Of a DNA stretch of 64,000 nucleotides, positions 15,834-23,868 are shown one piece after another. A model generated the notes under the pieces. That model saw only the letters and a list, made by a program, of their open reading frames with translations. It was not told where the DNA came from and did no database searches. Source of the DNA: [Flexibacter] sp. ATCC 35208. Its GTDB lineage: Bacteria > Bacteroidota > Bacteroidia > Chitinophagales > Chitinophagaceae. Each line of letters starts with the position of its first letter. Position 1 is the first letter of the stretch. The position numbers were made by a program, and so were the translations under genes. The DNA lies in assembly GCF_001975825.1 (NCBI RefSeq), contig NZ_MTKN01000040.1, positions 10,158-74,157 on the forward strand, written 5' to 3'.

Positions 15834-16124
15834 ATGGAAGTGAACGAACAGCTGGTAGATCAATTAGCAGACCTGGCAAGGCTTGAATTTACCCCGGCGG
15901 AAAAAACATCCATCCAGGGAGATTTACAGAGAATGATCACCTTTGTGGAAAAACTGAATGAACTGGATACCACAGAGGTTAAGCCATTATTGCACATGAC
16001 TGCTGATCGTAATGTGTACCGTGAGGATAAAGTGGTTCCTTCCATCACCCGGGAAGAAGGCTTACAAAATGCACCCGCAGCCAATGATCAATACTTTAAA
16101 GTTCCTAAAGTGATCAAAAAGTAA
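15834..16124 (+). CDS. gatC: Aspartyl/glutamyl-tRNA(Asn/Gln) amidotransferase subunit C
   Basis: A 96-residue GatC, the small subunit that clamps GatA and GatB in the transamidation of Glu-tRNA(Gln) or Asp-tRNA(Asn). Features: a LADLARLEFTPAEK N-terminal helix, MITFVEKLNELDTTEVKPL, a REDKV strand and a conserved end with the NDQYFKVPKVIKK tail. Length is typical. gatA and gatB are not next to it, as is usual in this phylum. The ABC ATPase gene follows 57 bp downstream in the same direction. Confidence 0.93.
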   Translation: MEVNEQLVDQLADLARLEFTPAEKTSIQGDLQRMITFVEKLNELDTTEVKPLLHMTADRNVYREDKVVPSITREEGLQNAPAANDQYFKVPKVIKK

Positions 16125-16181
16125 TCCTTATATCACCTGGCACAACTCAGGAAATCATCTTGTATCTAATACTGTTAGCAA

Positions 16182-16895
16182 ATGCGCCCACAATCCGTCA
16201 TCCATTTAGAAGATATCCGTAAAAGCTATTACATGGGTTCTAATGAACTACCCGTGCTGAAAGGTATTAACATGGACATTTTCAAAAATGAATATGTTGC
16301 CCTCATGGGCCCTTCCGGTTCCGGAAAGTCTACCTTAATGAATATGCTCGGGGCACTCGATACCCCTACCAGCGGAAAATATATCCTGAATGGACATGAT
16401 GTGAGCACAATGGAAGATGATGACCTGGCCAGGGTACGGAATAAGGAAATTGGCTTTGTATTCCAGCAATTTAACCTCATGCCCCGCCTCACCGCGTACG
16501 AAAATGTGGCCGTGCCACTGATCTATGCAGGCATCGGCAAAAAGGAAAGAGAGGAAAAAGCCATCTATATGCTGGAAAAAGTAGGCCTGGGAGAGCGTTA
16601 TAAACATAAACCCAATGAGCTCTCCGGTGGTCAGTGTCAGCGTGTGGCTATTGCCCGCGCCCTGGTAAATGATCCTTCCATTATTCTGGCGGATGAGCCT
16701 ACTGGTAACCTCGATAGTAAAACTTCCGTGGAAATCATGGAGATCTTTGGACAGATCCATGCCTCCGGCAATACGGTTGTACTCGTTACACATGAAGAAG
16801 ACATTGCTGCCCACGCCAAAAGAATTGTCCGTCTCAGGGATGGTCTGATTGAATCAGACAGATCTGTAGAGGATAGTATGCTGGTCAAAGCGTAA
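16182..16895 (+). CDS. ABC transporter ATP-binding protein (MacB/LolD type)
   Basis: A 237-residue stand-alone nucleotide-binding subunit. Walker [10 protein letters not shown] at 43-51, Q-loop FQQFN at 94-98, signature LSGGQ at 147-151, Walker B with [12 protein letters not shown] at 167-178 and the H-loop THEED near 200. The sequence [15 protein letters not shown] together with DEPTGNLDS places it with the LolD/MacB/FtsE group that powers FtsX-type permeases for lipoprotein release, macrolide or peptide export, or cell division. No permease gene lies beside it, so its partner is encoded elsewhere. It is 57 bp after gatC and convergent with the cobalamin adenosyltransferase gene. Confidence 0.93.
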   Translation: MRPQSVIHLEDIRKSYYMGSNELPVLKGINMDIFKNEYVALMGPSGSGKSTLMNMLGALDTPTSGKYILNGHDVSTMEDDDLARVRNKEIGFVFQQFNLMPRLTAYENVAVPLIYAGIGKKEREEKAIYMLEKVGLGERYKHKPNELSGGQCQRVAIARALVNDPSIILADEPTGNLDSKTSVEIMEIFGQIHASGNTVVLVTHEEDIAAHAKRIVRLRDGLIESDRSVEDSMLVKA

Positions 16896-16901
16896 AAAAG
16901 G

Positions 16902-17065
16902 GAGCCATTCCGGCAAGTCTGGCTGGTCATTCAAAAATGCCTACGCCGGGTCATTCCATGAAGCCTTAGTTGATCATTTCAACAAACCTAAGCTGGTCAT
17001 TCCATGAAGGCCAGGCTAATCATTCAAAAAAGCCTACGCCGGGTCATTCCATCCAACCTACGCTC
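16902..17065. repeat. Degenerate 22-24-bp tandem repeat (minisatellite)
   Basis: Seven imperfect units of 22-24 bp, starting near 16902, 16925, 16949, 16973, 16995, 17019 and 17042. Most open with (G/A)GTCATTC or ATCATTC and end with GCCTACGCCG or a variant. It fills the gap between two convergent genes; the last unit reaches the stop codon of the adenosyltransferase gene. Too degenerate and without spacers to be a CRISPR array. Confidence 0.75.
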
Positions 17066-17627
17066 ACACCCTCGGCGTCCACTTAATCTCCTCCACCTTC
17101 AACCGGTGACCTATCCATCTTGCTAATACGAAAAGATGATCGCTCAGCCGGTTTAAATATTGTAGTACCAATGGTGCTATAAACTCCTCATTTTCCTGCA
17201 ACCCAACACATATGCGCTCTGCCCTCCGGCATACACAACGGGCTACATGGGCTGTAGACACCGCCACATGCCCACCGGGCAGAATAAATGATTTCATTTC
17301 CGGCAGTTCCTCGTTCATGGCATCAATGCTGGCTTCCAGCACCTGTACATCTTTCTCATAAAGGTCCGGAATACGCATTTTTATATCTTTTTCAGGATCA
17401 CAGGCCAGTGAGGCTCCCACTGTAAACAAGCGATCCTGTATTTCGCGCAGAAAAGCGACCATATTTCCATCAAAAGAAATATAATCACCCACCAGTCCAA
17501 TATAAGAATTGAGCTCGTCTACCGTGCCATAAGCATCAATGCGAGGGTTGCTCTTGGAAACTTTAGTACCTCCGATCAGGGAGGTCTGTCCTTTGTCGCC
17601 GGTTTTGGTGTAAATCTTAAATGACAT
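17064..17627 (-). CDS. PduO-type cob(I)alamin adenosyltransferase
   Basis: A 187-residue enzyme that transfers the adenosyl group of ATP to cob(I)alamin, giving coenzyme B12. The PduO-family signature is present: YTKTGDKGQTSLIGG at residues 6-20, the RIDAYGTVDELNSYIG segment, FILPGGH, the RCVCRRAER helix and LNRLSDHLFVLAR near the end. The ATG at 17627 gives the usual MSFKIYTKTGDKG start. Only 10 bp separate it from the lolD-like gene upstream, so they share a transcript. No cobalamin biosynthesis genes are adjacent, which fits a salvage role. Confidence 0.94.
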   Translation of the reverse strand: MSFKIYTKTGDKGQTSLIGGTKVSKSNPRIDAYGTVDELNSYIGLVGDYISFDGNMVAFLREIQDRLFTVGASLACDPEKDIKMRIPDLYEKDVQVLEASIDAMNEELPEMKSFILPGGHVAVSTAHVARCVCRRAERICVGLQENEEFIAPLVLQYLNRLSDHLFVLARWIGHRLKVEEIKWTPRV

Positions 17628-17637
17628 AAGAAAGATT

Positions 17638-18288
17638 TTAGAGCATTTTCCCATCCTTCATGACCAGTTGCCTGTCACTTAACGGCGCCAGTTCCTCATT
17701 GTGGGTAACGATGATAAATGTTTGCTTAAACTGGTCTCTTAGCTGGAAAAACAGCTGGTGCAGCTCCCGGGCATTGTGCGAATCCAGGTTACCGGTGGGC
17801 TCATCGGCCATCACGATATCCGGGTTATTGATCAGCGCCCTGGCGACTGCCACTCTTTGTTGCTCTCCTCCTGACAATTCGTTGGGTTTATGATCCATTC
17901 TGTCAGCCAGGCCTAAAGTTTCCAACAAAAAAGCGGCCCTTTTTTTGACTTCATTCTTATTGTGACCGGCTATAAAACCCGGTACACAAACGTTTTCTAT
18001 CGCGTTAAATTCCGGTAAAAGATGATGGAACTGAAAAATAAATCCCATATGCCGGTTACGGAAATCAGCCAGTGCATTGCCTTTGAGTGCTGTCAGGTTC
18101 ACATCATTCAGCCAGACCTCTCCGGAGGTAGGCGTATCCAGGGTACCCAGAATGTGCAGCAGGGTGCTTTTCCCAGCTCCGGAAGATCCTACTATCGTAA
18201 CGATCTCTCCTTTGTTCACAGTTACATCCACTCCCTTCAAAACAGGTAAGTTGGAATAATTTTTGGTAAGATTGCGTGCGGTCAGCAT
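17638..18288 (-). CDS. lolD: LolD-like lipoprotein-releasing ABC ATPase
   Basis: A 216-residue ABC ATPase. Walker A GSSGAGKST at 34-42, Q-loop FQFHHLLPEFNA, signature LSGGEQQR and Walker [13 protein letters not shown]. The FQFHHLLPEF-type stretch is characteristic of LolD, which drives the LolCE inner-membrane complex that loads outer-membrane lipoproteins onto the carrier. No lolC or lolE gene is adjacent. The ATG at 18288 is chosen since MLTARNLTKNY is the typical start. It is followed within 10 bp by the adenosyltransferase gene. Confidence 0.88.
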   Translation of the reverse strand: MLTARNLTKNYSNLPVLKGVDVTVNKGEIVTIVGSSGAGKSTLLHILGTLDTPTSGEVWLNDVNLTALKGNALADFRNRHMGFIFQFHHLLPEFNAIENVCVPGFIAGHNKNEVKKRAAFLLETLGLADRMDHKPNELSGGEQQRVAVARALINNPDIVMADEPTGNLDSHNARELHQLFFQLRDQFKQTFIIVTHNEELAPLSDRQLVMKDGKML

Positions 18289-18326
18289 ACTTGAATAAAA
18301 GTAATTCACCGTTAAGATAGTAATAG

Positions 18327-18356
18327 TTGTTTATTTCAAATTAAATAATACTTTTG
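18327..18356 (+). promoter_or_regulatory. Bacteroidota promoter (-33 TTG, -7 TACTTTTG)
   Basis: TTG at 18327-18329, 19-bp spacer, TACTTTTG at 18349-18356. Both elements and the spacing match the consensus. It drives the DUF2795 gene with a leader of about 27 nt. Confidence 0.75.
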
Positions 18357-18388
18357 CCAAAATTTAAGACAGTAAAAATTTCAATAAC

Positions 18389-18610
18389 ATGTACTGGACC
18401 TTAGAATTAGCTTCATACCTGGAGGATGCTCCATGGCCAGCTACTAAAGACGAATTAATTGATTACGCCATCCGTTCCGGTGCACCGATTGAAGTGATTG
18501 AGAATCTTCAGGAACTGGAAGACGAAGGTGAAATTTATGAGGGAATAGAAGATATCTGGTCTGATTATCCGTCACAGGATGACTTCTTCTTTAATGAAGA
18601 CGAATATTAG
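18389..18610 (+). CDS. DUF2795 domain protein
   Basis: A 73-residue acidic protein. It has the DUF2795 core WPATKDELIDYAIRSGAPIEVIENLQEL and a very acidic C-terminal tail (DDFFFNEDEY). The domain is widespread in bacteria and its function is unknown; no membrane or export signal is present. The gene has its own well-formed promoter and terminator and stands alone between the lolD-like gene (divergent) and fabI (convergent). Confidence 0.9.
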   Translation: MYWTLELASYLEDAPWPATKDELIDYAIRSGAPIEVIENLQELEDEGEIYEGIEDIWSDYPSQDDFFFNEDEY

Positions 18611-18668
18611 CGCATAGATATTCCATTTATTGTTGCCTCAGCAAATTCGCCTATGCTAAAAAATTTCC

Positions 18669-18702
18669 AAGCCGCTCCTTCATTGAAGGACCGGCTTTTT
18701 TT
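18669..18702 (+). terminator. Terminator of the DUF2795 gene
   Basis: GCCG, two mismatches, CCTTC, ATT loop, GAAGG, two mismatches, CGGC, then T7. About 60 bp after the stop. Confidence 0.75.
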
Positions 18703-18836
18703 GTAGTAAAATTGCCGGCAGAATTCGGCGCAAATCCACGCCAGATAAAGCAGCTGCCATTTTTGTGGGATAGCAATCATTAGCGGAAAGGGGTGGTCGG
18801 CTTTAAAACCGAAATGAATGACTGCATTAAAAATTA

Positions 18837-18875
18837 AGCCGTGAAAATGAATAGTTAATATTCACTTTCACGGCT
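18837..18875 (-). terminator. Terminator of fabI
   Basis: 17-bp stem (core AGCCGTGAAA) with one pair that is G-U only on the minus-strand transcript, GTTAA loop, 23 bp after the fabI stop. The T tract is modest. Confidence 0.7.
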
Positions 18876-18897
18876 ATTATTTTTGGATCGTACTATC

Positions 18898-19710
18898 TTA
18901 TTTTTCCATCTGCAGCATCACATCCATCGTTACACCGGTAGAGGAGAAACCACCGTCATGGAACAGGTTCTGCATGGTCACCATCCTTGTCAGGTCAGAG
19001 AACAGGGATACGGTATAGTCAGCACATTGTTTTGCCGTTGCATTACCCAATGGGCTCATTTTCTCAGCATAGTTGATGAAACCATCAAAACCTTTTACAC
19101 CGCTACCAGCAGTTGTACGGGTAGGTGACTGAGAAATTGTGTTGATACGTACCTTCCTGCTGATTCCATAGTGGTAACCGAAGCTACGTGCTATTGATTC
19201 CAGCAGGGATTTTGCATCAGCCATTTCGCTGTAGTCTGGAAATACACGCTGTGCAGCGATGTAAGTCAGTGCTACTACAGAAGCCCACTCATTCAGTGCA
19301 TCCAGCTTATAAGCTGTTTGCAACACCCGGTGAAGGGACATGGCTGAAATATCGAAAGTTTTATGGGAGAAATCGTAATCGAGGTCAGTATAAGGCTTTC
19401 CTTTACGCACATTGAGGCTCATACCTACAGAGTGCAGTACGAAGTCTATTTTACCGCCAAAATGCTCCATGGATTTAGTGAACAGATTGTTCAGGTCATC
19501 AAGGCTGGTCACATCTGCTGGTATTACAGGAGCATTGGTAATTTCTGCCAATTTGTTGATCTCTCCCATACGTAAAGCGATAGGTGCATTTGTCAACACG
19601 ATTTCAGCGCCCTCTTCCACACAGCGAAGTGCGGTTGCCCAGGCAATGGAATTTTCATCCAATGCACCAAATATGATACCCTTCTTTCCTTTTAATAAGT
19701 TATAAGCCAT
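18898..19710 (-). CDS. fabI: Enoyl-[acyl-carrier-protein] reductase (NADH)
   Basis: A 270-residue short-chain dehydrogenase-type reductase that completes each round of fatty-acid elongation. FabI features: MAYNLLKGKKGIIFGALDENSIAWA at the start (nucleotide-binding region), HSVGMSLN, the active-site segment with YIAAQRVFPDYSEMADAKS carrying the Tyr-x6-Lys pair, and the substrate-loop region INTISQSPTRTTAGSG. It is the target of triclosan-type inhibitors in other bacteria. The ATG at 19710 gives the conserved N-terminus. An exact -7 element lies 22 bp upstream. It is followed by its own terminator. Confidence 0.95.
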   Translation of the reverse strand: MAYNLLKGKKGIIFGALDENSIAWATALRCVEEGAEIVLTNAPIALRMGEINKLAEITNAPVIPADVTSLDDLNNLFTKSMEHFGGKIDFVLHSVGMSLNVRKGKPYTDLDYDFSHKTFDISAMSLHRVLQTAYKLDALNEWASVVALTYIAAQRVFPDYSEMADAKSLLESIARSFGYHYGISRKVRINTISQSPTRTTAGSGVKGFDGFINYAEKMSPLGNATAKQCADYTVSLFSDLTRMVTMQNLFHDGGFSSTGVTMDVMLQMEK

Positions 19711-19731
19711 TGGGTTGATAATTATTTTGGG

Positions 19732-19739
19732 CAAAAATA
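19732..19739 (-). promoter_or_regulatory. -7 promoter element (TATTTTTG) for fabI
   Basis: Exact TAnnTTTG match on the minus strand 22 bp before the fabI ATG. Confidence 0.6.
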
Positions 19740-19778
19740 GGCGTTATAGTTGAAAAAAAAACATTAATTGATAAGGCC

Positions 19779-21428
19779 CTATTTTACCAACTCTCTCGCA
19801 TTTTCCAGGGCTGCAGCCGTCGGCTTTTCCCCACTCATCATCTGTGCAATATGATTGATCCTCTCCTCCCTTGTCAGCAACCTTACATTCGTCTGCACCT
19901 TTCCTGACTTCATATCTTTAAACACAAAATAATGCGCATCGGCCTTACCCGCAATCTGCGGCTGGTGCGTGATACAGATAATCTGGTGCCCTTTGGCCAT
20001 GCCTTCCATGATAAAGCTTACCTGGCGGGCCGCTTCACCTGAGATACCTGTATCTATCTCATCGAAGATCAGCGTTGGCAAGGCTACTGACTGTGCAACC
20101 AGGGATTTGATACACAGCATCAGTCTGCTCAACTCACCACCAGACGCCACTTTCCGGAGAGGTGCGAAGTTGCCGCTCTTATTCGCATCGAATAAGAACT
20201 CTATGACATCCTGTCCAAATTGGTTCAATGCACCTTTTACAATCGATGCTTTCAACCTTGCATTTGGCATACCTACCTGTGCCAGCAAAGCATTCACAGA
20301 TTTTTCGAACGGACCTGCCGCTTTTTCACGGCCTGCTGTAATACCAGCTGCCTGTGTTTGTAACTTACCCTGTAAAGTTTCCAGCTCTTTCTCTAACCCT
20401 TCCAGTTTTTCATCCAGGTTCAGCACTCCTTCTACCTTGCCCGTTAGTTCTTCCTGGATCTTCAGCAGCTCGGTCGTATTCTGTGCGGCGTGCTTCTTCA
20501 GCAATCTGTACCCGAGTGATAAACGTTCGTTCAGCTGTTCTAATCTGGCACCATCTGTTTGTACCTGGTCATTCATATGTCCGATCTCTCCTGTTATATC
20601 CTGTAACTCTACATATGCTGATTGCAAACGCGCTGCGATGGCCGGCGCCTCTTTATGAAAATTAGCCAGCCCCTGTACAGATGATTGTATCTGCTTTAAT
20701 TGTTGTAATAAAGGTTGTTCATCTTCTTTTAACTGGAAGTACACTTTGCTCAGGGTATTCCTGATTTCCTCTGCATGGCTCAGCACTTTCAGCTCCGCAT
20801 CCAGCTCCTCTATTTCATGATCCCTGAAGCTGGCCTCTGTCAGTTCGTCCAGCAGGAATTTATTATAATCCAGTTCTTTGTTCGCATTGTTACGCAGGTC
20901 ATGTAGCTGCTTCAGCTCCCGCTGTACGGCTACATATCTGCCATATCCCTGCTGGTATTGCTGCAGGGCTGTTGGCTGGTTGACCAGGGCATCCAGTACT
21001 TCGCGCTGAAAATCGGACTTTTCCAGTTCCAGGGTATCGAACTGCTGATGCAGATCTACCAGGTACTGACTCAGTTCGTGTAGCTGGGACAGGTTCACAG
21101 GAGTATCATTGATAAAAGCACGGGACTTACCGGCGGTGCTGATTTCACGCCGGATGATCAGCTGATCTTCCAGGTCCAGTTCATGCTGCTGGAAAAAATC
21201 TGCCACCTGCGACTTCTTCACCTTAAAATTCCCCTCTATCACACATTTCTTATCCTTGCTGTGCAATACCCCCGGATCTGCACGCTCCCCAAGTATCAAT
21301 GACAATGCGCCCAGCAGAATAGATTTACCTGCACCTGTTTCGCCCGTGATGACGTTCAGGTTCCCGGAAAAGTCTACTTCCAGCTGTTCAATAATGGCGT
21401 AGTTCTTAATTGTTAGTTTTTGTAGCAT
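19779..21428 (-). CDS. recN: DNA repair protein RecN
   Basis: A 549-residue SMC-like ATPase that holds broken DNA ends together during recombinational repair. Walker A GETGAGKS at 29-36, an N-terminal LTIKNYAIIEQLEVDF, long coiled-coil arms (about 150-380), a Walker B with IFDEIDTGISG, and ITHQPQIAGKADAHYFV near the end. Length and architecture are typical. It runs in the same direction as the preceding TPR gene, 61 bp downstream of it. In many bacteria recN is LexA controlled; no TTAGTA-type operator was seen at this start. Confidence 0.96.
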   Translation of the reverse strand: MLQKLTIKNYAIIEQLEVDFSGNLNVITGETGAGKSILLGALSLILGERADPGVLHSKDKKCVIEGNFKVKKSQVADFFQQHELDLEDQLIIRREISTAGKSRAFINDTPVNLSQLHELSQYLVDLHQQFDTLELEKSDFQREVLDALVNQPTALQQYQQGYGRYVAVQRELKQLHDLRNNANKELDYNKFLLDELTEASFRDHEIEELDAELKVLSHAEEIRNTLSKVYFQLKEDEQPLLQQLKQIQSSVQGLANFHKEAPAIAARLQSAYVELQDITGEIGHMNDQVQTDGARLEQLNERLSLGYRLLKKHAAQNTTELLKIQEELTGKVEGVLNLDEKLEGLEKELETLQGKLQTQAAGITAGREKAAGPFEKSVNALLAQVGMPNARLKASIVKGALNQFGQDVIEFLFDANKSGNFAPLRKVASGGELSRLMLCIKSLVAQSVALPTLIFDEIDTGISGEAARQVSFIMEGMAKGHQIICITHQPQIAGKADAHYFVFKDMKSGKVQTNVRLLTREERINHIAQMMSGEKPTAAALENARELVK

Positions 21429-21489
21429 ATGGGAAAATATTCCGCAAATTAAATTTCTCGGTACGAACTGTATCTGCGTAGCGATTACC

Positions 21490-22977
21490 TCAACCTCCGT
21501 TCAATCGCTGAATTCCGGCCTTTGCCCGCTGATCCAGTGAGTTCTTATAATCATGCCCTTTCATATCCAGACAAGTCTGATAACATTGTTGTGCTTTCAC
21601 CTTGTCATTCCTCTTTTCATAAATATAACCCATTTGCAGGGATGCTCTTGCAGCAAAATATTCAGGTCTGTTTGTCCCTGCTTTTATGGTCACTTCGTAC
21701 ATGGCAATTGCACTATCATCCATTCCCATTTCATCATATATCCTTCCCAGGCGATAGGCATATTCCAGTTTATCTTCCATGCGGGTATAGTCTGCCGCCT
21801 TTTTCGTTTGCAACAATTTCAGGGCATCGCTAAAGAAACCGCCATCGCTCAGTAATCGTGCTTTTAGCAGTACAGCATCCGGCCATTTACCACCTTTTGC
21901 ATCTTTGAGGGCCTGCTTATCTGCATCGGTTTCTGTATTGCCCCGGGTCAGGATCTGTGCCCGGTATTTATTGGCAGCATCCATATTTCCATGCAGGTAA
22001 TGGTACCAGCTTAAACGTTGCAGACATTCTTTGAGATAAAATTTTCCCCTGAAGTTGTCGGTGAATCGCTGCAGGTACACATTTGCATCTTCATCCTGTC
22101 TGTCCAGTTTCAATACCCCGAGCAGGTAATTATTGTATTTGATATCCAGGTATCCGCCACTGTCACTTCTGTCAGACAGGGTTTTGATACCCAGTGCTGC
22201 TTTCTGGTTGTTCATAGCGATATTCGCTACCATGAGGGCAAAGAGGTAATTATTTTTTGTGTCCAGCTGATGTTTCTGAATGAATGCCCATACTTCTTCA
22301 GGTCTATTTTCAATGAACAGTTTCAGGTAGCAAAAGTAATAAGAAGCTTCGGCCCGGAATATTAACGCTACGTCATTATTGCTCTCGGCCGACTGCTGTA
22401 CCTGCCGCATACCTTCACGGATATTGCCTTTCATGCCCAGAATATTGGAAATCCAGCGATAGCCTTCGGGGATAGTACCGAATACGGCCTGCAATGCACC
22501 AATCATCATCGTGTTTGGCTGAAACTGCGGAAACTTGCGCTGGTTGTCTTTGAACTGCACAAATGCTTTCCTGATTTCCCACACGGCATCCCACTTTTCG
22601 TTGAACTTGATGCGGATCAGGGCCCACTGAAAACGAATGGCTGCCTGGGTATACAGGTAGTAAGGACTATTCTCAGGACCCGAAGCCATCATATCCAGCC
22701 GCTGGTCCCGCAGGTCCTTTCGCCTGGCATAAACAGCAGGATCTTCGTTGAAAAATAGATTGAAAAAGTCGATATAATTTTCGAGAAAGTAAGGTATCAG
22801 GTTATCGGGATGTTCTTTTTTTTCGGCTTCCAGTAGAGCGGTGCCCGTGGTGACCTTCAATTGCATAATGGCATCATAGGCTTGCTGGCAGCGGGGATTA
22901 AAGTCATATACTTTTTGCCGGGCTACAGCAGGAAAAAAAAGAGAGAGGAACAATCCCAACAGGAATACGGTACGCAT
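21490..22977 (-). CDS. Secreted or periplasmic TPR-repeat protein
   Basis: A 495-residue protein with a signal peptide (MRTVFLLGLFLSLFFPAVA, cleavage likely after ARQ) and an all-helical mature part. Tetratricopeptide-like repeats are clearest in the C-terminal 120 residues (AYRLGRIYDEMGMDDSAIAMY, then ASLQMGYIYEKRNDKVKAQQCY). Such proteins scaffold envelope complexes; no enzymatic motif is visible. The ATG at 22977 is chosen because it starts the signal peptide and because a -7 element lies just upstream; the extended frame before it contains no secretion signal. I do not recognise a specific family. Confidence 0.85.
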   Translation of the reverse strand: MRTVFLLGLFLSLFFPAVARQKVYDFNPRCQQAYDAIMQLKVTTGTALLEAEKKEHPDNLIPYFLENYIDFFNLFFNEDPAVYARRKDLRDQRLDMMASGPENSPYYLYTQAAIRFQWALIRIKFNEKWDAVWEIRKAFVQFKDNQRKFPQFQPNTMMIGALQAVFGTIPEGYRWISNILGMKGNIREGMRQVQQSAESNNDVALIFRAEASYYFCYLKLFIENRPEEVWAFIQKHQLDTKNNYLFALMVANIAMNNQKAALGIKTLSDRSDSGGYLDIKYNNYLLGVLKLDRQDEDANVYLQRFTDNFRGKFYLKECLQRLSWYHYLHGNMDAANKYRAQILTRGNTETDADKQALKDAKGGKWPDAVLLKARLLSDGGFFSDALKLLQTKKAADYTRMEDKLEYAYRLGRIYDEMGMDDSAIAMYEVTIKAGTNRPEYFAARASLQMGYIYEKRNDKVKAQQCYQTCLDMKGHDYKNSLDQRAKAGIQRLNGG

Positions 22978-22982
22978 GAACA

Positions 22983-22990
22983 CAAATATA
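22983..22990 (-). promoter_or_regulatory. -7 promoter element (TATATTTG) for the TPR gene
   Basis: Exact TAnnTTTG match 5 bp before the ATG, implying an almost leaderless transcript. A TTTG lies 22 bp further upstream, slightly long for a -33 spacing. Confidence 0.5.
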
Positions 22991-23042
22991 TTTACAACTG
23001 CCGGCTTTACGTCAAATTCCAAACCAAAAACGCCTGCAATGA

Positions 23043-23076
23043 AAAAAGGTTGTATCATAAACGATACAACCTTTTT
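23043..23076 (-). terminator. Terminator of the zinc-ribbon gene
   Basis: 14-bp perfect stem (core GGTTGTATC) with a 6-nt loop and A/T flanks, 28 bp after the stop codon. Confidence 0.88.
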
Positions 23077-23103
23077 CAAAATTATTCCTGGAACAATATT
23101 AAA

Positions 23104-23859
23104 TTAAATAGTCACAGTTGCTTCCAGATCATTGTCTACCAGCACGCGACCGCAATGTTCGCAGATGATGATCTTCTTGCGCTGACGGATTTCCGCCTGA
23201 CGCTGAGGAGGAATTGCATTAAAGCAACCACCGCAGGAATCACGAACTACAGTAGCTACTGCCAGACCGTTACGGTAGTTCTTACGGATTTTTTCGTAAG
23301 CTGCCAGCAGGCGGGGTTCTACTTTTGCACGCGCATCTTCGCTTTGTTTGTAGAAAGCTTTCTCTTCTTTTTCAGTTTCACCGATGATCTTTTCCAGCTC
23401 ACCTTTCTTGTGTTTCAGGTTCGATTCTTTATCAGCAATCGCTTTCTTTGCAGATTCCAGGTTACGGCTCTTGTCCTTTACCTCATCATTTGCATCGCGA
23501 ATGTGTTTCTCAGCCAGCTTGATTTCCAGGGACTGCATTTCCAGTTCCTTGGTGATAGCTTCGAACTCACGGTTATTCTTTACGTTATCCTGTTGCTTCT
23601 CGTATTTCTTAATCAGCGCTTCTGACTCCTTAATCTGGTTCTTCTTGTTGGTTATGAAGTCCTGAATGCCACGGATTTCGTCTTCAACATGGGCCAGACG
23701 TGTGTTTAACCCTTCGATCTCGTCTTCCAGATCTTTAACTTCCATCGGCAACTCCCCCTTCAACACCTGGATCTCATCCAGTCTGGAGTCCATCTTCTGT
23801 AGTCTAAGTACAGACACCAATTTTTCCTCTACGGAGTAATCTTTATTTACAGTAGCCAT
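23104..23859 (-). CDS. Coiled-coil C4-type zinc-ribbon protein (DUF164/CdsZ-like)
   Basis: A 251-residue cytosolic protein. Residues 15-190 are an almost continuous antiparallel coiled coil (for example KKYEKQQDNVKNNREFEAITKELE). The C-terminus carries a four-Cys zinc ribbon: CGGC, then CEHC about 25 residues later. This is the zf-RING_7/DUF164 family, whose members bind RNA or act in flagellar or ribosome-associated roles in other phyla (CdsZ is one name in use). The start is 9 bp after the NIF3 gene stop, so the two are translationally linked. Function here is not known. Confidence 0.92.
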   Translation of the reverse strand: MATVNKDYSVEEKLVSVLRLQKMDSRLDEIQVLKGELPMEVKDLEDEIEGLNTRLAHVEDEIRGIQDFITNKKNQIKESEALIKKYEKQQDNVKNNREFEAITKELEMQSLEIKLAEKHIRDANDEVKDKSRNLESAKKAIADKESNLKHKKGELEKIIGETEKEEKAFYKQSEDARAKVEPRLLAAYEKIRKNYRNGLAVATVVRDSCGGCFNAIPPQRQAEIRQRKKIIICEHCGRVLVDNDLEATVTI

Positions 23860-23868
23860 GTAATGTGT

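Noticed and set aside
16902-17065. Repeats that might be mistaken for a CRISPR array
   Set aside because: Units are degenerate, adjoin with no spacers and there are no cas genes nearby.
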